Origin: Lachnospiraceae bacterium
Lineage (GTDB): Bacteria; Bacillota; Clostridia; Lachnospirales; Lachnospiraceae
Assembly (NCBI GenBank): GCA_021628825.1
Contig: JAJXRY010000002.1
Span: forward strand, 1,116,001-1,180,000
Length of the DNA: 64,000 nucleotides
Direction of reading: 5' to 3'
The notes under the pieces were generated by a model. It was not told the DNA's origin. It saw nothing but the letters and a program-made list of their open reading frames with translations, and searched no databases. Positions 28,621 through 37,001 of the stretch are shown in pieces. The position numbers and the translations under genes were made by a program. Each line of letters starts with the position of its first letter. Positions within the stretch are counted from its first letter, which is position 1.

Positions 28621-29439
28621 ATGAGTGATTTATATGTTTCAGATTTAGATGGGACATTATTGAGAAGTAACGAAGTAACCTCTAACTACACAAATCAAGT
28701 AATCAATTCATTGGTTGAAGAAGGGATGATTTTTTCCTATGCTACAGCTCGTTCTTTAGTTACAGCTAAAAAAGTGACCGAAGGAATAAATGCAAAAATT
28801 CCGTTGATTGTATACAATGGAGCCTTTGTGATTGATAATATTACAGAAAAAAAATATTAATTGCTAATTATTTTGATGATTCAGTACATTCAGTGCTAGA
28901 AGATTTGTTTAGCAATAACGTGTATCCCATTGTTTACGCATACATTAATGGGGTGGAAAAATTTTCGTTTGTGCGAAAAATGTGTACAGAGGGTATGAAT
29001 ATGTTTCTCGAAAGTCGTAAAGGCGATGTTCGAACAAATGAGGTGAATTCATTGCCTGAGTTGAAAGAGGGTAATATTTTTTTATATTACCTGTATTGAT
29101 TCGCCGAAAAAAACTTATGCCTTTGTATGATAAATATAAGGATAAATATCATTGTGTATATCAGACGGATATTTATACAAATGAACAGTGGTTAGAAATT
29201 ATGCCGTTAGAAGCTTCAAAATCAAATGCTATAAGGCAATTACAAAGTATGATGAATTGTGAAAAGCTAATTGTGTTTGGTGATGGAAAAAATGATATAG
29301 ACATGTTTCAAATGGCTGATAAAAGTTATGCTGTTGCAAATGCACACAATGATTTAAAAGCAATATGCCACAGAGGTGATTTTTGTCGAATGACGAAGAT
29401 GGTGTTGCTAGATGGCTTGAAGCAAATTATAAGCAATAG
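28621..29439 (+). CDS. HAD-superfamily Cof-type phosphatase (frameshifted)
   Basis: Haloacid-dehalogenase hydrolase that probably dephosphorylates small sugar phosphates or nucleotides. Motif I is SDLDGTLLRS (nucleophile and acid Asp), motif II TAR in YATARSL, a conserved Lys in EASKSNAI, and motif IV GDGKNDIDMF. This is the complete Cof set. The cap domain lies between residues 80 and 190. Breaks occur near 28852, 29085 and 29370; the restored protein is about 272 residues, ending WLEANYKQ. The start ATG 28621 follows GACGGAGGAAAATGT. It is not obviously linked to the toxin pair before it. Confidence 0.82.
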
Positions 29440-29530
29440 AAGCGGGTAAAAAAATTTCAGTCTTTCGAAGAGATTGATGGAGCGAGAAAAACCTTTGAAT
29501 TTTTATGATTAACCCAATATGGAGAAATGG

Positions 29531-29815
29531 ATATGAAAGAAAAAGAAGCAATGGTTAATTAGATTGTTTATAATCCTATTCTCTGTTTCTGTTTCAGTGG
29601 CAGTTTTTACCTTGCGGAATAATTAACACCCATGGCTTGTTTGGAGAGATTACATCATCGACTATAACTAATGATGATGATAATTCGAGTTTTTCCAAGA
29701 GAGCCGTGTTTTTTTGGAAAACAGAAAACAGATTAAAGGGATAAACATTTATAATATATGGTTTGAAGTTTTTGATATGTGTCATTTGTATGATATATAT
29801 TCAATATATGTTTAG
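29531..29815 (+). pseudogene. Possible small membrane protein, broken
   Basis: After ATGGATATGAAAGAAAAAGA a hydrophobic segment WLIRLFIILFSVSVSVAVF can be read in one frame. A polar stretch NTHGLFGEITSSTITNDDD continues in another, up to a stop near 29815. The pattern suits a one-helix membrane protein with one or two breaks, preceded by GGAGAA. I recognise no family. It may be noise in an AT-rich region. Confidence 0.3.
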
Positions 29816-29908
29816 ACTTCCTAGAGAAGATACCATCATTACTTTTTAAAGTACGAATGGACAATTGATTCTTTCTGCAAATATATAAAGCAGAAAGGAG
29901 AATAAAAC

Positions 29909-30289
29909 TTGTTTGAACAAGACTATGTTATGAGACTTATAAAGGAAATGGTGAGAGCTATACTAAAGCTGTTATTCAATATTGATACCGATTCACCATC
30001 AGCAGAATTATTGGAAGATGCAAAGGAACAACAGACGCTGGATGAGCTACTTGATATGGTAGATAATGGGTTCATTAATGAGGCGGAAAATAAAATATAT
30101 GAAATAACGGAAGAAGGGAAAAAGACAGATTTAGAAATGGCTTTACTGTTTTATTCCTACTTAAATGATAAGTCAGATGAATTTCTGGAAGCACATAATT
30201 ATAGCAGAGATGAAATTAAGGCTGGTTTGAAAGATATTACTGTAAGATATGGCGTCGATGGTTTTTGCAGAAATGTTTTTTTGCAATAG
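29909..30289 (+). CDS. DUF6483-like conserved protein
   Basis: A 126-residue soluble, helical and acidic protein. It starts FEQDYVMRLIKEMVRAILKLLF, the N-terminal pattern of a family (DUF6483) widespread in Clostridia, followed by TLDELLDMVDNGFINEAENKIYE. The function is unknown. The likely start is TTG at 29909, behind AAAGGAGAA; no ATG fits. The frame is intact and the gene is followed by a terminator, so it is an independent unit. Confidence 0.6.
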   Translation: MFEQDYVMRLIKEMVRAILKLLFNIDTDSPSAELLEDAKEQQTLDELLDMVDNGFINEAENKIYEITEEGKKTDLEMALLFYSYLNDKSDEFLEAHNYSRDEIKAGLKDITVRYGVDGFCRNVFLQ

Positions 30290-30350
30290 TAAAAGGAAAT
30301 TGTTATTTTCACTACACAAAGAACTTGATAGATTCAAGTTTGCCAACTTT

Positions 30351-30392
30351 CCCTTTGAGAGAGGAGAAATCCTTTTCTCAAAGGGCTTTTTT
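30351..30392 (+). terminator. Intrinsic terminator
   Basis: CCCTTTGAGA pairs with TCTCAAAGGG and is followed by six T. It ends the DUF6483-like gene. Confidence 0.85.
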
Positions 30393-30471
30393 GATTTTTC
30401 GGATATTCGTAAACTACAAGACAAAGCTAAAACTTCATATACTCTAAGCACAAGGAGGCCCCGGTTTGACT

Positions 30472-30710
30472 ATGAATAACAGTTTGGCAGAAGTACACCC
30501 GGAGCTTGTTTCGGAGTGGTCGGAGGAGAATTTACCGCTTACACCTGATGATATTACCTTTGGCTCAAATGAAAAAAAGTATGGTGGAAGGGATTCATTC
30601 CAGATAGCAAAAAAACGGAAGCCTTTTCGCTTGAAAATGGAATAAGTCATTCACTACTATTTCGTGCTACAAAAAGATGTAGATATTGTATTGATTGTTG
30701 AATCCATAAC
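30472..30710 (+). pseudogene. Fragment of a zinc-ribbon repeat protein (DUF4379-like)
   Basis: It reads SLAEVHPELVSEWSEENLPL then TPDDITFGSN, and in a shifted frame VWWKGF. This matches one unit of the treble-clef zinc-ribbon repeats in which each unit carries EW, TP-D-T-GS and a VWWxC motif. The Cys pairs that should follow are absent and the gene stops after about 75 codons (a CRYCIDC ends the second frame). It is preceded by CAAGGAGG and ATG 30472. Probably a leftover of a longer gene. Confidence 0.45.
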
Positions 30711-30819
30711 AGCGGAGTTTGCGTCTCCTTTAAATCAATAAAAATATAGAAGCATTTCAATCAGTTCACCATGTCGTTTTTTTAATTTTGTGTTATACTG
30801 TTTTTATAGGATTTTTCTT

Positions 30820-30928
30820 GGTCTTCGCTGCCGCTTCGGTCGGCACAGAGCAGAGGTCCACCGGACCTCTTGTGGTCTTCGCTTCGCTACGGTCGGTGCA
30901 AAGCGGACATCCACCGGATGTCCTGCAC
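30820..30928. repeat. Two 54-bp units, each with a GC-rich hairpin
   Basis: GGTCTTCGCT starts at 30820 and again at 30874. Unit 1 contains AGAGGTCCACCGGACCTCT and unit 2 GGACATCCACCGGATGTCC, two palindromes that share the ACCGG core but have different, compensating stems. The GC content is much higher than the surrounding DNA. The rest of 30711-31251 shows no gene. Confidence 0.65.
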
Positions 30929-31045
30929 CCTTGTATTTGCCCTTATCAGAGTTCGTAAACATTGGTGGGACGATATAACACAAGGGAAACAATAAGGGAA
31001 AGCTCACTTGCGATAAATCCAGTGTTTTCAAGGGTTTGCGGAGAA

Positions 31046-31074
31046 TTTAATAACAAAATATAACAGTTATTAAA
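31046..31074. promoter_or_regulatory. AT-rich inverted repeat
   Basis: TTTAATAAC (31046-31054) and GTTATTAAA (31066-31074) form a perfect 9-bp inverted repeat with an 11-bp spacer. It could be a recombinase or regulator site. Confidence 0.4.
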
Positions 31075-31198
31075 TCTCTTAAAACAGGTGAAATCTCAAT
31101 CGGAATTTGTGAAGGAGACCAGCTATGAAAAGTCAACCATAAATTAGCAAAAAAATTTCTTTTTTTCATATCAGTGGTAAAAAGGGGTAACTTTAATA

Positions 31199-31222
31199 GA
31201 GCTCCCTTAGGGGGCTTTTTTT
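31199..31222 (+). terminator. Terminator or attenuator before the DUF3791 operon
   Basis: AGCTCCC-TTA-GGGGGCT followed by seven T. It lies 30 bp upstream of the first gene of the cassette. Confidence 0.75.
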
Positions 31223-31251
31223 CAAAATTATCGTAAAAGGAGGGCTTGCAT

Positions 31252-31491
31252 ATGATAACGGATGAAAGAATCAAAAATTCCAGTGAGCTGGAGTTTGCTG
31301 TATTTTGTATTGAAAATGTAGCAGCAAAGCTGGGTGTGGATGCAGAGCGTGTCTATCAGGCATTTACTGAACAGAGTGATATTTTGCACGGCTACATCGT
31401 GCCGGAATATGAAGTGCTGCATACCCAGAGCCGGGAATATATCGTTGATGACCTCCTTGATGTGATGAAAGAAAGGGGTGTGGAAGTATGA
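31252..31491 (+). CDS. DUF3791-family protein, first copy
   Basis: A small soluble helical protein of 79 residues (MITDERIKNSSELEFAVFCI to LLDVMKERGVEV). The family occurs next to DUF3990 genes in gut Firmicutes and phage or plasmid regions. The role is unproven; an antitoxin-like partner is an inference from size and position. I chose ATG 31252, with AAAGGAGGG 6 bp upstream, over TTG 31246. Its stop overlaps the DUF3990 start in ATGA. No frameshift is present, unlike most neighbours. Confidence 0.75.
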   Translation: MITDERIKNSSELEFAVFCIENVAAKLGVDAERVYQAFTEQSDILHGYIVPEYEVLHTQSREYIVDDLLDVMKERGVEV

Positions 31492-31958
31492 TTCTCTATC
31501 ATGGTTCTTTCTTAGAGATTGCTAAGCCGGATTTGGTTCATTCTCGCCCTAACGTAGACTTCGGGCGTGGCTTTTATGTCACACCGTTGTATGAACAGGC
31601 AGCGAAGTGGTGCGGCAAGTTCAAACGCCGTGGGAAAGACGGTATTATCTCCAGGTATGAATACGATGAAAGCCGGGAAGCTGAACTGAAAACGCTGAAA
31701 TTCGATTCTTATTCCGAAGAATGGCTGGATTTTATTCTGAACTGCCGCAGTGGAAAAGATTCGACGGAGTACGACCTTGTTGTAGGTGGTGTTGCTAATG
31801 ATAAAGTGTTCAATACCGTGGAGCCGTTCTTTGACGGACTGATTGATAAAACGGAAGCCATCAACCGCCTGCGTTATGAAAAGCCGAACCTGCAAATATG
31901 TTTCCGCACAGAGAAAGCACTGTCTCTGTTGCATTTTGAAGGGAGTGAAACACTATGA
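31488..31958 (+). CDS. DUF3990-family protein, possible ADP-ribosyltransferase fold
   Basis: A 156-residue protein beginning MILYHGSFLEIAKPDLVHSR and carrying DFGRGFYVTPLYEQAAKW. The arrangement Y-H-G at the first strand and G-F-Y-V-T at the second resembles the H-Y motifs of PARP/diphtheria-type ADP-ribosyltransferase folds, the clan in which I believe DUF3990 is grouped. The third catalytic position is not certain. It is sandwiched between two DUF3791 genes, overlapping both by 4 bp, which suggests a stoichiometric complex such as toxin plus antitoxins (inference). The frame is intact. Confidence 0.75.
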   Translation: MILYHGSFLEIAKPDLVHSRPNVDFGRGFYVTPLYEQAAKWCGKFKRRGKDGIISRYEYDESREAELKTLKFDSYSEEWLDFILNCRSGKDSTEYDLVVGGVANDKVFNTVEPFFDGLIDKTEAINRLRYEKPNLQICFRTEKALSLLHFEGSETL

Positions 31959-32188
31959 CAGCGAACCCGATTTTGCTTCAGAAAAAATATAGCCGTGTTA
32001 TTGAATGCTTTGCTAAACAGCAGGGACTTTCACTGGATGCGGCATTGGATTTCTTTTATCATTCACAGGTTTATCAGCTGATCCGTGATGGTGTTTCTGA
32101 TATGCACTGCATGAGCGATGCGTATCTGGCAGAGGAACTGGAACAGGAATATGCTGAGAAAGTGCCTGTAAATGTGCATGGCTCGTAG
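31955..32188 (+). CDS. DUF3791-family protein, second copy
   Basis: A 77-residue helical protein (LLQKKYSRVIECFAKQQGLSLDAALDFFYHSQVYQLI, then GVSDMHCMSDAYLAEELEQEY). It is related in length and pattern to proteins found after DUF3990 genes, and only distantly to the first copy. It begins inside the DUF3990 stop codon (ATGA). The clpB heat-shock promoter starts 25 bp after its stop, so this gene ends the accessory region. Function unknown. Confidence 0.68.
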   Translation: MTANPILLQKKYSRVIECFAKQQGLSLDAALDFFYHSQVYQLIRDGVSDMHCMSDAYLAEELEQEYAEKVPVNVHGS

Positions 32189-32213
32189 CGTTCACACAAT
32201 CTTCACAAAAGAA

Positions 32214-32256
32214 TTAGCACTCACCTCTTGACAGTGCTAACAACTAGTGTTATAGT
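32214..32256 (+). promoter_or_regulatory. CIRCE operator and promoter of clpB
   Basis: TTAGCACTC (32214-32222), 9-bp spacer, CAGTGCTAA (32232-32240): 8 of 9 in the right arm. TTGACA at 32228-32233 and TATAGT at 32251-32256 are 17 bp apart. The layout is the same as before hsp20, indicating HrcA control. Confidence 0.9.
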
Positions 32257-32377
32257 ATCCATAGAACATGAAAAGAGCATGTTTATAAAGCAGCGTTATG
32301 ATATATTGGATATCATTGTTACAGATGAGCAGCTTTGAAGCGCTGCATGGAGGATACCATGAGTAGGAGGTGGGCTT

Positions 32378-34966
32378 ATGAATATCAATAAATTTACACA
32401 GAAATCAATGGAAGCAGTACAGAACTGCGAGAAGATTGCCAGTGATTACGGCAATCAGGAAATAGAACAGGAGCATCTCCTGTATAGTCTTTTAACCCTT
32501 GATGACAGTCTGATCGCCAAGATGATCGAAAAAATGGAAATTGATCCGCAGACCTTTTTGAACCGGGTGGAGGAGCTGATTGAGAAGCGTCCGAAGGTAC
32601 AGGGCGGTCAGCCTTATGTTGGACAGTATCTGAATAAGGTACTGATTTCCGCAGAGGATGAGATGAAGGTGTTTGGTGATGAATATGTTTCAGTAGAGCA
32701 TTTATTCCTTGCCATGATCAAGCATCCAAGCTCCACGATCAAGAACCTGTTCAAGGAGTTTGGAATCACCAGAGAGACCTTTTTACAGGCATTGTCTACC
32801 GTACGTGGCAATCAGCGGGTAACCTCCGATAACCCGGAAGCAACCTATGATACCCTGGAAAAGTACGGTCAGGATCTTGTGGAGAAAGCAAGAGAGCAGA
32901 AGCTTGATCCGGTCATCGGACGTGATGAGGAGATCCGGAATGTGGTTCGTATCCTTTCCCGTAAGACAAAGAATAACCCGGTTCTGATTGGTGAACCCGG
33001 TGTTGGTAAGACTGCGGTTGTGGAAGGACTTGCACAGCGGATTGTAAATGGTGATGTTCCGGAAGGATTGAAGAATAAGAAGATTTTTGCGCTGGATATG
33101 GGTGCCTTGGTTGCAGGTGCGAAGTATCGTGGTGAATTCGAGGAGCGTCTGAAAGCCGTGCTTGAGGATGTGAAGAACAGTGATGGTGAGATCATCCTGT
33201 TTATTGATGAGCTGCATACAATTGTCGGTGCAGGCAAGACAGACGGAGCCCTCGATGCCGGCAATATGCTGAAACCGATGCTGGCTCGTGGTGAGCTTCA
33301 TTGTATCGGCGCGACGACACTGGACGAATACCGCAAATACATTGAAAAAGATGCGGCTCTGGAACGTCGGTTTCAGCCGGTTATGGTAGAAGAACCTACC
33401 GTGGAAGATACGATTTCCATTCTTCGTGGTCTGAAGGATCGTTACGAGGTATACCATGGAGTTAAGATCATGGATAATGCACTGGTCAGTGCTGCCGTTC
33501 TTTCGAATCGTTATATTTCGGATCGTTTTCTTCCGGATAAAGCGATTGACCTGGTGGATGAGGCCTGTGCACTGATTAAGACAGAGCTGGATTCCATGCC
33601 GACGGAACTCGATGAGCTTCGCCGTAAGGTTTTACAGATGGAAATAGAAGAAACTGCTCTGAAAAAGGAAGATGACCGGTTGAGTCAGGAACGACTGGAA
33701 ACCCTGCAGAAGGAGCTTGCAGAGCTTCGTGAGGAATACTCCAACCGTATGGCACAGTGGGAGAATGAAAAGGCATCGATAGAGAAGCTGCACAAGATCC
33801 GTGAGGAAATTGATAATGTCAACAATCAGATTGAGATTGCACAGCGTGAAGGCGACTATGAGAAGCTTTCGGAATTAAGCTACAGTACGCTTCCTTCCTT
33901 GAAGAAGCAGCTGGAAACAGAAGAGGAGCAGGTGAAAAATAAAGATCTTTCTCTGGTTCACGAGAGTGTATCCGAGGAAGAAATCGCAAGAATCATTTCC
34001 CGTTGGACGGGTATTCCGGTAGCGAAGCTTACTGAGAGTGAACGGAATAAGACCCTGCATCTGGATGAAGAGCTACACAAACGTGTAGTCGGACAGGACG
34101 AAGGGGTTACGAAGGTAACTGAGGCCATTATCCGTTCGAAGGCAGGTATTAAGGATCCCCGTAAGCCGATCGGTTCCTTCCTGTTCTTGGGACCTACCGG
34201 TGTTGGTAAGACAGAGCTTGCCAAAGCTCTTGCACCGGCACTGTTTGACGATGAGAACAATATGGTCCGGATTGATATGAGTGAGTATATGGAGAAATAC
34301 TCCGTGTCCAGACTGATCGGAGCGCCTCCGGGATATGTAGGTTATGAGGAAAGCGGACAGTTGACCGAAGCAGTCAGAAGAAAACCTTACTCCGTTGTCT
34401 TATTTGATGAGATCGAAAAAGCGCATCCGGATGTATTTAATGTCCTTCTTCAGGTGTTGGATGACGGACGTGTCACAGACTCGCAAGGCCGTACAGTGGA
34501 CTTCAAAAACACCATTTTGATTATGACCTCTAACATCGGAGCGACATATCTGTTAGACGGTATTGACCAGAATGGTAACATTAAACCGGAAGCGGAAGAG
34601 ATGGTTATGAATGATCTTCGTGCCCATTTCCGTCCGGAGTTCTTAAACCGTCTGGATGAAACGATCCTGTTCAAGCCTTTGACGAAGGATAACATCGGTG
34701 GCATTATCAAACTGATCATTGCCGATCTGAATAAGCGTCTGGCAGACCGGGAGCTTACCGTAGAGCTTTCCGATGCAGCAGAACACTTTATTATTGAAGA
34801 GGCTTATGATCCGGTGTATGGTGCAAGACCTTTGAAGCGTTATATCCAGAAATATGTAGAAACCCTTTCTGCAAAGCTGATTCTGGAGGATAAGGTCGAT
34901 CAGGGAGATATCATTTACATTGATGTGGATGACGGTCATCTTACCGCAGGTGTGAAGAAACCGTGA
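32378..34966 (+). CDS. clpB: ATP-dependent disaggregase ClpB
   Basis: Hexameric AAA+ machine that pulls polypeptides out of aggregates together with DnaK. Domains in order: double Clp N repeat (1-145), first AAA+ with Walker A GEPGVGKTA, Walker B ILFIDELHT and sensor region (160-400), the long coiled-coil M domain (about 410-525, LQKELAELREEYSNRM), and second AAA+ with Walker A GPTGVGKTE and Walker B VVLFDEIEK. The M domain separates it from ClpA/ClpC. At 862 residues it is normal and intact. The start ATG 32378 follows GTAGGAGGTGGGCTT. Confidence 0.97.
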   Translation: MNINKFTQKSMEAVQNCEKIASDYGNQEIEQEHLLYSLLTLDDSLIAKMIEKMEIDPQTFLNRVEELIEKRPKVQGGQPYVGQYLNKVLISAEDEMKVFGDEYVSVEHLFLAMIKHPSSTIKNLFKEFGITRETFLQALSTVRGNQRVTSDNPEATYDTLEKYGQDLVEKAREQKLDPVIGRDEEIRNVVRILSRKTKNNPVLIGEPGVGKTAVVEGLAQRIVNGDVPEGLKNKKIFALDMGALVAGAKYRGEFEERLKAVLEDVKNSDGEIILFIDELHTIVGAGKTDGALDAGNMLKPMLARGELHCIGATTLDEYRKYIEKDAALERRFQPVMVEEPTVEDTISILRGLKDRYEVYHGVKIMDNALVSAAVLSNRYISDRFLPDKAIDLVDEACALIKTELDSMPTELDELRRKVLQMEIEETALKKEDDRLSQERLETLQKELAELREEYSNRMAQWENEKASIEKLHKIREEIDNVNNQIEIAQREGDYEKLSELSYSTLPSLKKQLETEEEQVKNKDLSLVHESVSEEEIARIISRWTGIPVAKLTESERNKTLHLDEELHKRVVGQDEGVTKVTEAIIRSKAGIKDPRKPIGSFLFLGPTGVGKTELAKALAPALFDDENNMVRIDMSEYMEKYSVSRLIGAPPGYVGYEESGQLTEAVRRKPYSVVLFDEIEKAHPDVFNVLLQVLDDGRVTDSQGRTVDFKNTILIMTSNIGATYLLDGIDQNGNIKPEAEEMVMNDLRAHFRPEFLNRLDETILFKPLTKDNIGGIIKLIIADLNKRLADRELTVELSDAAEHFIIEEAYDPVYGARPLKRYIQKYVETLSAKLILEDKVDQGDIIYIDVDDGHLTAGVKKP

Positions 34967-35110
34967 TCAGATTGTGGACAGGTACAGCATTTCTTCTGAG
35001 AATACTGAATACTGTAATAAAGGATGAGTCCATGACTGTAAGAGAAAAGGAAACTGAATCATTACGGTAAGGAAATCAATGTCAGGATGAACAGAAGGGA
35101 GAAACGGAGT

Positions 35111-35291
35111 ATGGAATTACCACAGGATACGAATATCCTTTTAAGCTATGTGAATCTGAAGCTGCGTGACTTTTATTCAAGTCTCGATGCTCTTTGTGAT
35201 GACATGGATGTCAGCAAAACGGAAATTGAGGAAAAGCTGAGCGCTATTGGATATCATTACCAGGAAGCAAAAAAATCAGTTTACCAGTTAA
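35111..35291 (+). CDS. DUF4250-family small protein (frameshifted)
   Basis: A protein of about 59 residues: MELPQDTNILLSYVNLKLRD, SSLDALCDDMDVS, KLSAIGYHYQEAKNQF. This is the whole DUF4250 domain, found singly in Clostridia, with a helix-turn-helix-like arrangement but no known role. One extra A near 35270 extends the frame wrongly; corrected, it ends QFTS with TAA 35289-35291. I chose ATG 35111 (ACGGAG upstream) as it starts the conserved domain. It is followed by a terminator. Confidence 0.75.
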
Positions 35292-35327
35292 GATTCCACA
35301 TCCAATTAAATAAGAAAAAGCAGTAAC

Positions 35328-35365
35328 AGTCTGGCTTTGGAGAAGTTCCAGGGCCAGGCTTTTTT
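35328..35365 (+). terminator. Intrinsic terminator
   Basis: AGTCTGGC / GCCAGGCT outer stem with an inner TTTGGA-GAAG-TTCCAGG fold, then six T. Confidence 0.85.
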
Positions 35366-35446
35366 GTTGTGTGCACTGCGCTTATGCAGTGGATGTGAGC
35401 GGCTATGACGGCTTCCTGCTGTGCCGGAGTTTACACGGCTATAAAG

Positions 35447-35665
35447 CTATAAAGCTTGGTCATCTTCGGAGGGAATATATTCAATCACATCTTCAACACG
35501 GCAGTTCAGGATACGGCACAAATCATTTAAGGTTTTGGTGGAGATATCCAGGTTGTGCTTTAGGCGATGTAAGGTGCTGTGTGACAGATGATGCTTAGAG
35601 GTCAGGGTGTACCAATTTTCGTCTGATTTTTCCAATGTTTTCCAAAAAGGGGAATAATTAATCAT
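35447..35665 (-). CDS. Cro/CI-type (HTH_26) regulator
   Basis: A 72-residue helix-turn-helix protein. The fold is read in WYTLTSKHHLSHSTLHRLKHNLD followed by ISTKTLNDLCRILNCRVEDVIEYIP, which matches the short YozG-like Cro/CI family (recognition helix, then the NLDISTKTL loop). The start ATG 35665 follows GAGC-poor sequence (CCTGGAGCTAAA). It lies divergent from the lipoprotein genes, so it might control them, although no palindromic operator stands out between 35666 and 35817. Confidence 0.75.
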   Translation of the reverse strand: MINYSPFWKTLEKSDENWYTLTSKHHLSHSTLHRLKHNLDISTKTLNDLCRILNCRVEDVIEYIPSEDDQAL

Positions 35666-35817
35666 TTTAGCTCCAGGGAGTAATTAATATGCTACATGAT
35701 CGAACTAATGTTATTTATATTAAAAAAATATTAAAATGTATTCTTCTACTTGAATATCTTCGTTAAAAAAAGAATATAATGGGGAAAAATTAAATTATGA
35801 GGAGGATCCTATTTTTG

Positions 35818-36945
35818 ATGAGAAGAAAATTATTAGCAATTTTGTTAAGCACAGCCTGTGTGCTGCTGGCAGCCGCATGCGGGGCAGCCGAGTTCAGAAA
35901 CTGCCGCCTCGACAGAGGAAGCAGGGGCGGCGCAGGAAGCTGACATTCAGGACACTGAAGCAACAGAGTCTGCAGAAACCGGAGCTCCTGAAGGGGAAGA
36001 AACGGCAGACTCCGAAGAACAGGAGGAGCCGGATCTTAAGGTCATAAGCTGGTATATGGACGAGGAGGGAGCTAAAAGTGATGAGCTTGGAATGATGATT
36101 TCCAAGGATAATGGGATTATGGATGTAGCTTTGGACCAGCATATGTGGGTGCGGGGCGATAGTAGGGGAACCCAGCTTAACTTTATATGCAGCTATTATG
36201 ACGGAAGTCTGGATAATTATATTGTTCAGAATCCGGACTATGAAAAGGGGATGTGGGGAGAATATGAGTATGCCTATTCGGAGGATGAGAGCTTTAGCGA
36301 CTTCATTGGGGTTGCGTTTGTTGGAAACGGTGTGGTTTTAGAAGGAAGCTTTTTATCAGCGACTTATTGGAAGATGAAAGCATTGATGAGTATTTAACCC
36401 GTGCCAATGTACAGGGCTGTGATGAATTTGCACAGGATTGTCTTGCGTATCTGACTGAGGATGGCCTTTACAGTCCTGCCCTTGGATTATCTGTCACCTA
36501 TAACGAGGACGGAACCAGTGAATATGGAAGGAATGAGATTGACAGCCAATCTGTCAGGTGTTCAAATTATGGCCTGTACTCTGGTGATGAAATTTCCAGA
36601 AGCCTTAAGATAAGCAGCGACAGCTATCAGAACAATACCAGTTTTTATGGAATGGGGGAGGCGGAAAATGCGCAGGAGGCACTGGAGATATATGTGGCAT
36701 CCTGCATGGAGCCTAGCGAATATGTGACAATTGAATATACAGAGCTGGAGGGTACGGTAGAAACAACGATTGCGGGACATCCGTATCTGGGAAGAGGGCT
36801 TAGCTCAAGGTGGAAGGATGATGTCAGTGGGAGCATGGATTATGAATGGCTGTTTTGCTCGGATGACATTGCATGGACAATTTGGATTGATACGGAGGAA
36901 GAGACATATGAGCCCTGTCTTTCTGTCATAGAGACAATGCCATAG
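35818..36945 (+). CDS. Lipoprotein, paralogue A of a tandem family (frameshifted)
   Basis: Secreted lipoprotein of about 375 residues and unknown function. The signal peptide MRRKLLAILLSTACVLLAAAC ends in a lipobox. An acidic Ala/Glu-rich linker (about residues 25-65) follows, and then a folded domain with SWYMDEEGAKSDELG, CDEFAQDCLAYLTEDGLY and ETTIAGHPYLGRG. Breaks lie near 35888 (one extra base) and 36360. It is about 45 percent similar by eye to the next gene, with the same block order, so the pair arose by tandem duplication. The start ATG 35818 follows GAGGAGGATCC. Confidence 0.75.
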
Positions 36946-37001
36946 GGGTGTACTGATAGGATATCAATAGAGTGAATTTGCAGAAGGGAGATAGTAAGCT
37001 G

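Noticed and set aside
26172..32200. An intact prophage or conjugative element
   Set aside because: There are no capsid, terminase, relaxase or type IV secretion genes; only a recombinase and small accessory genes remain.
32783..33457. Long antisense frames within clpB, copA, comEC and argG
   Set aside because: They are shadows of strongly conserved sense genes, with no ribosome sites or recognisable domains.
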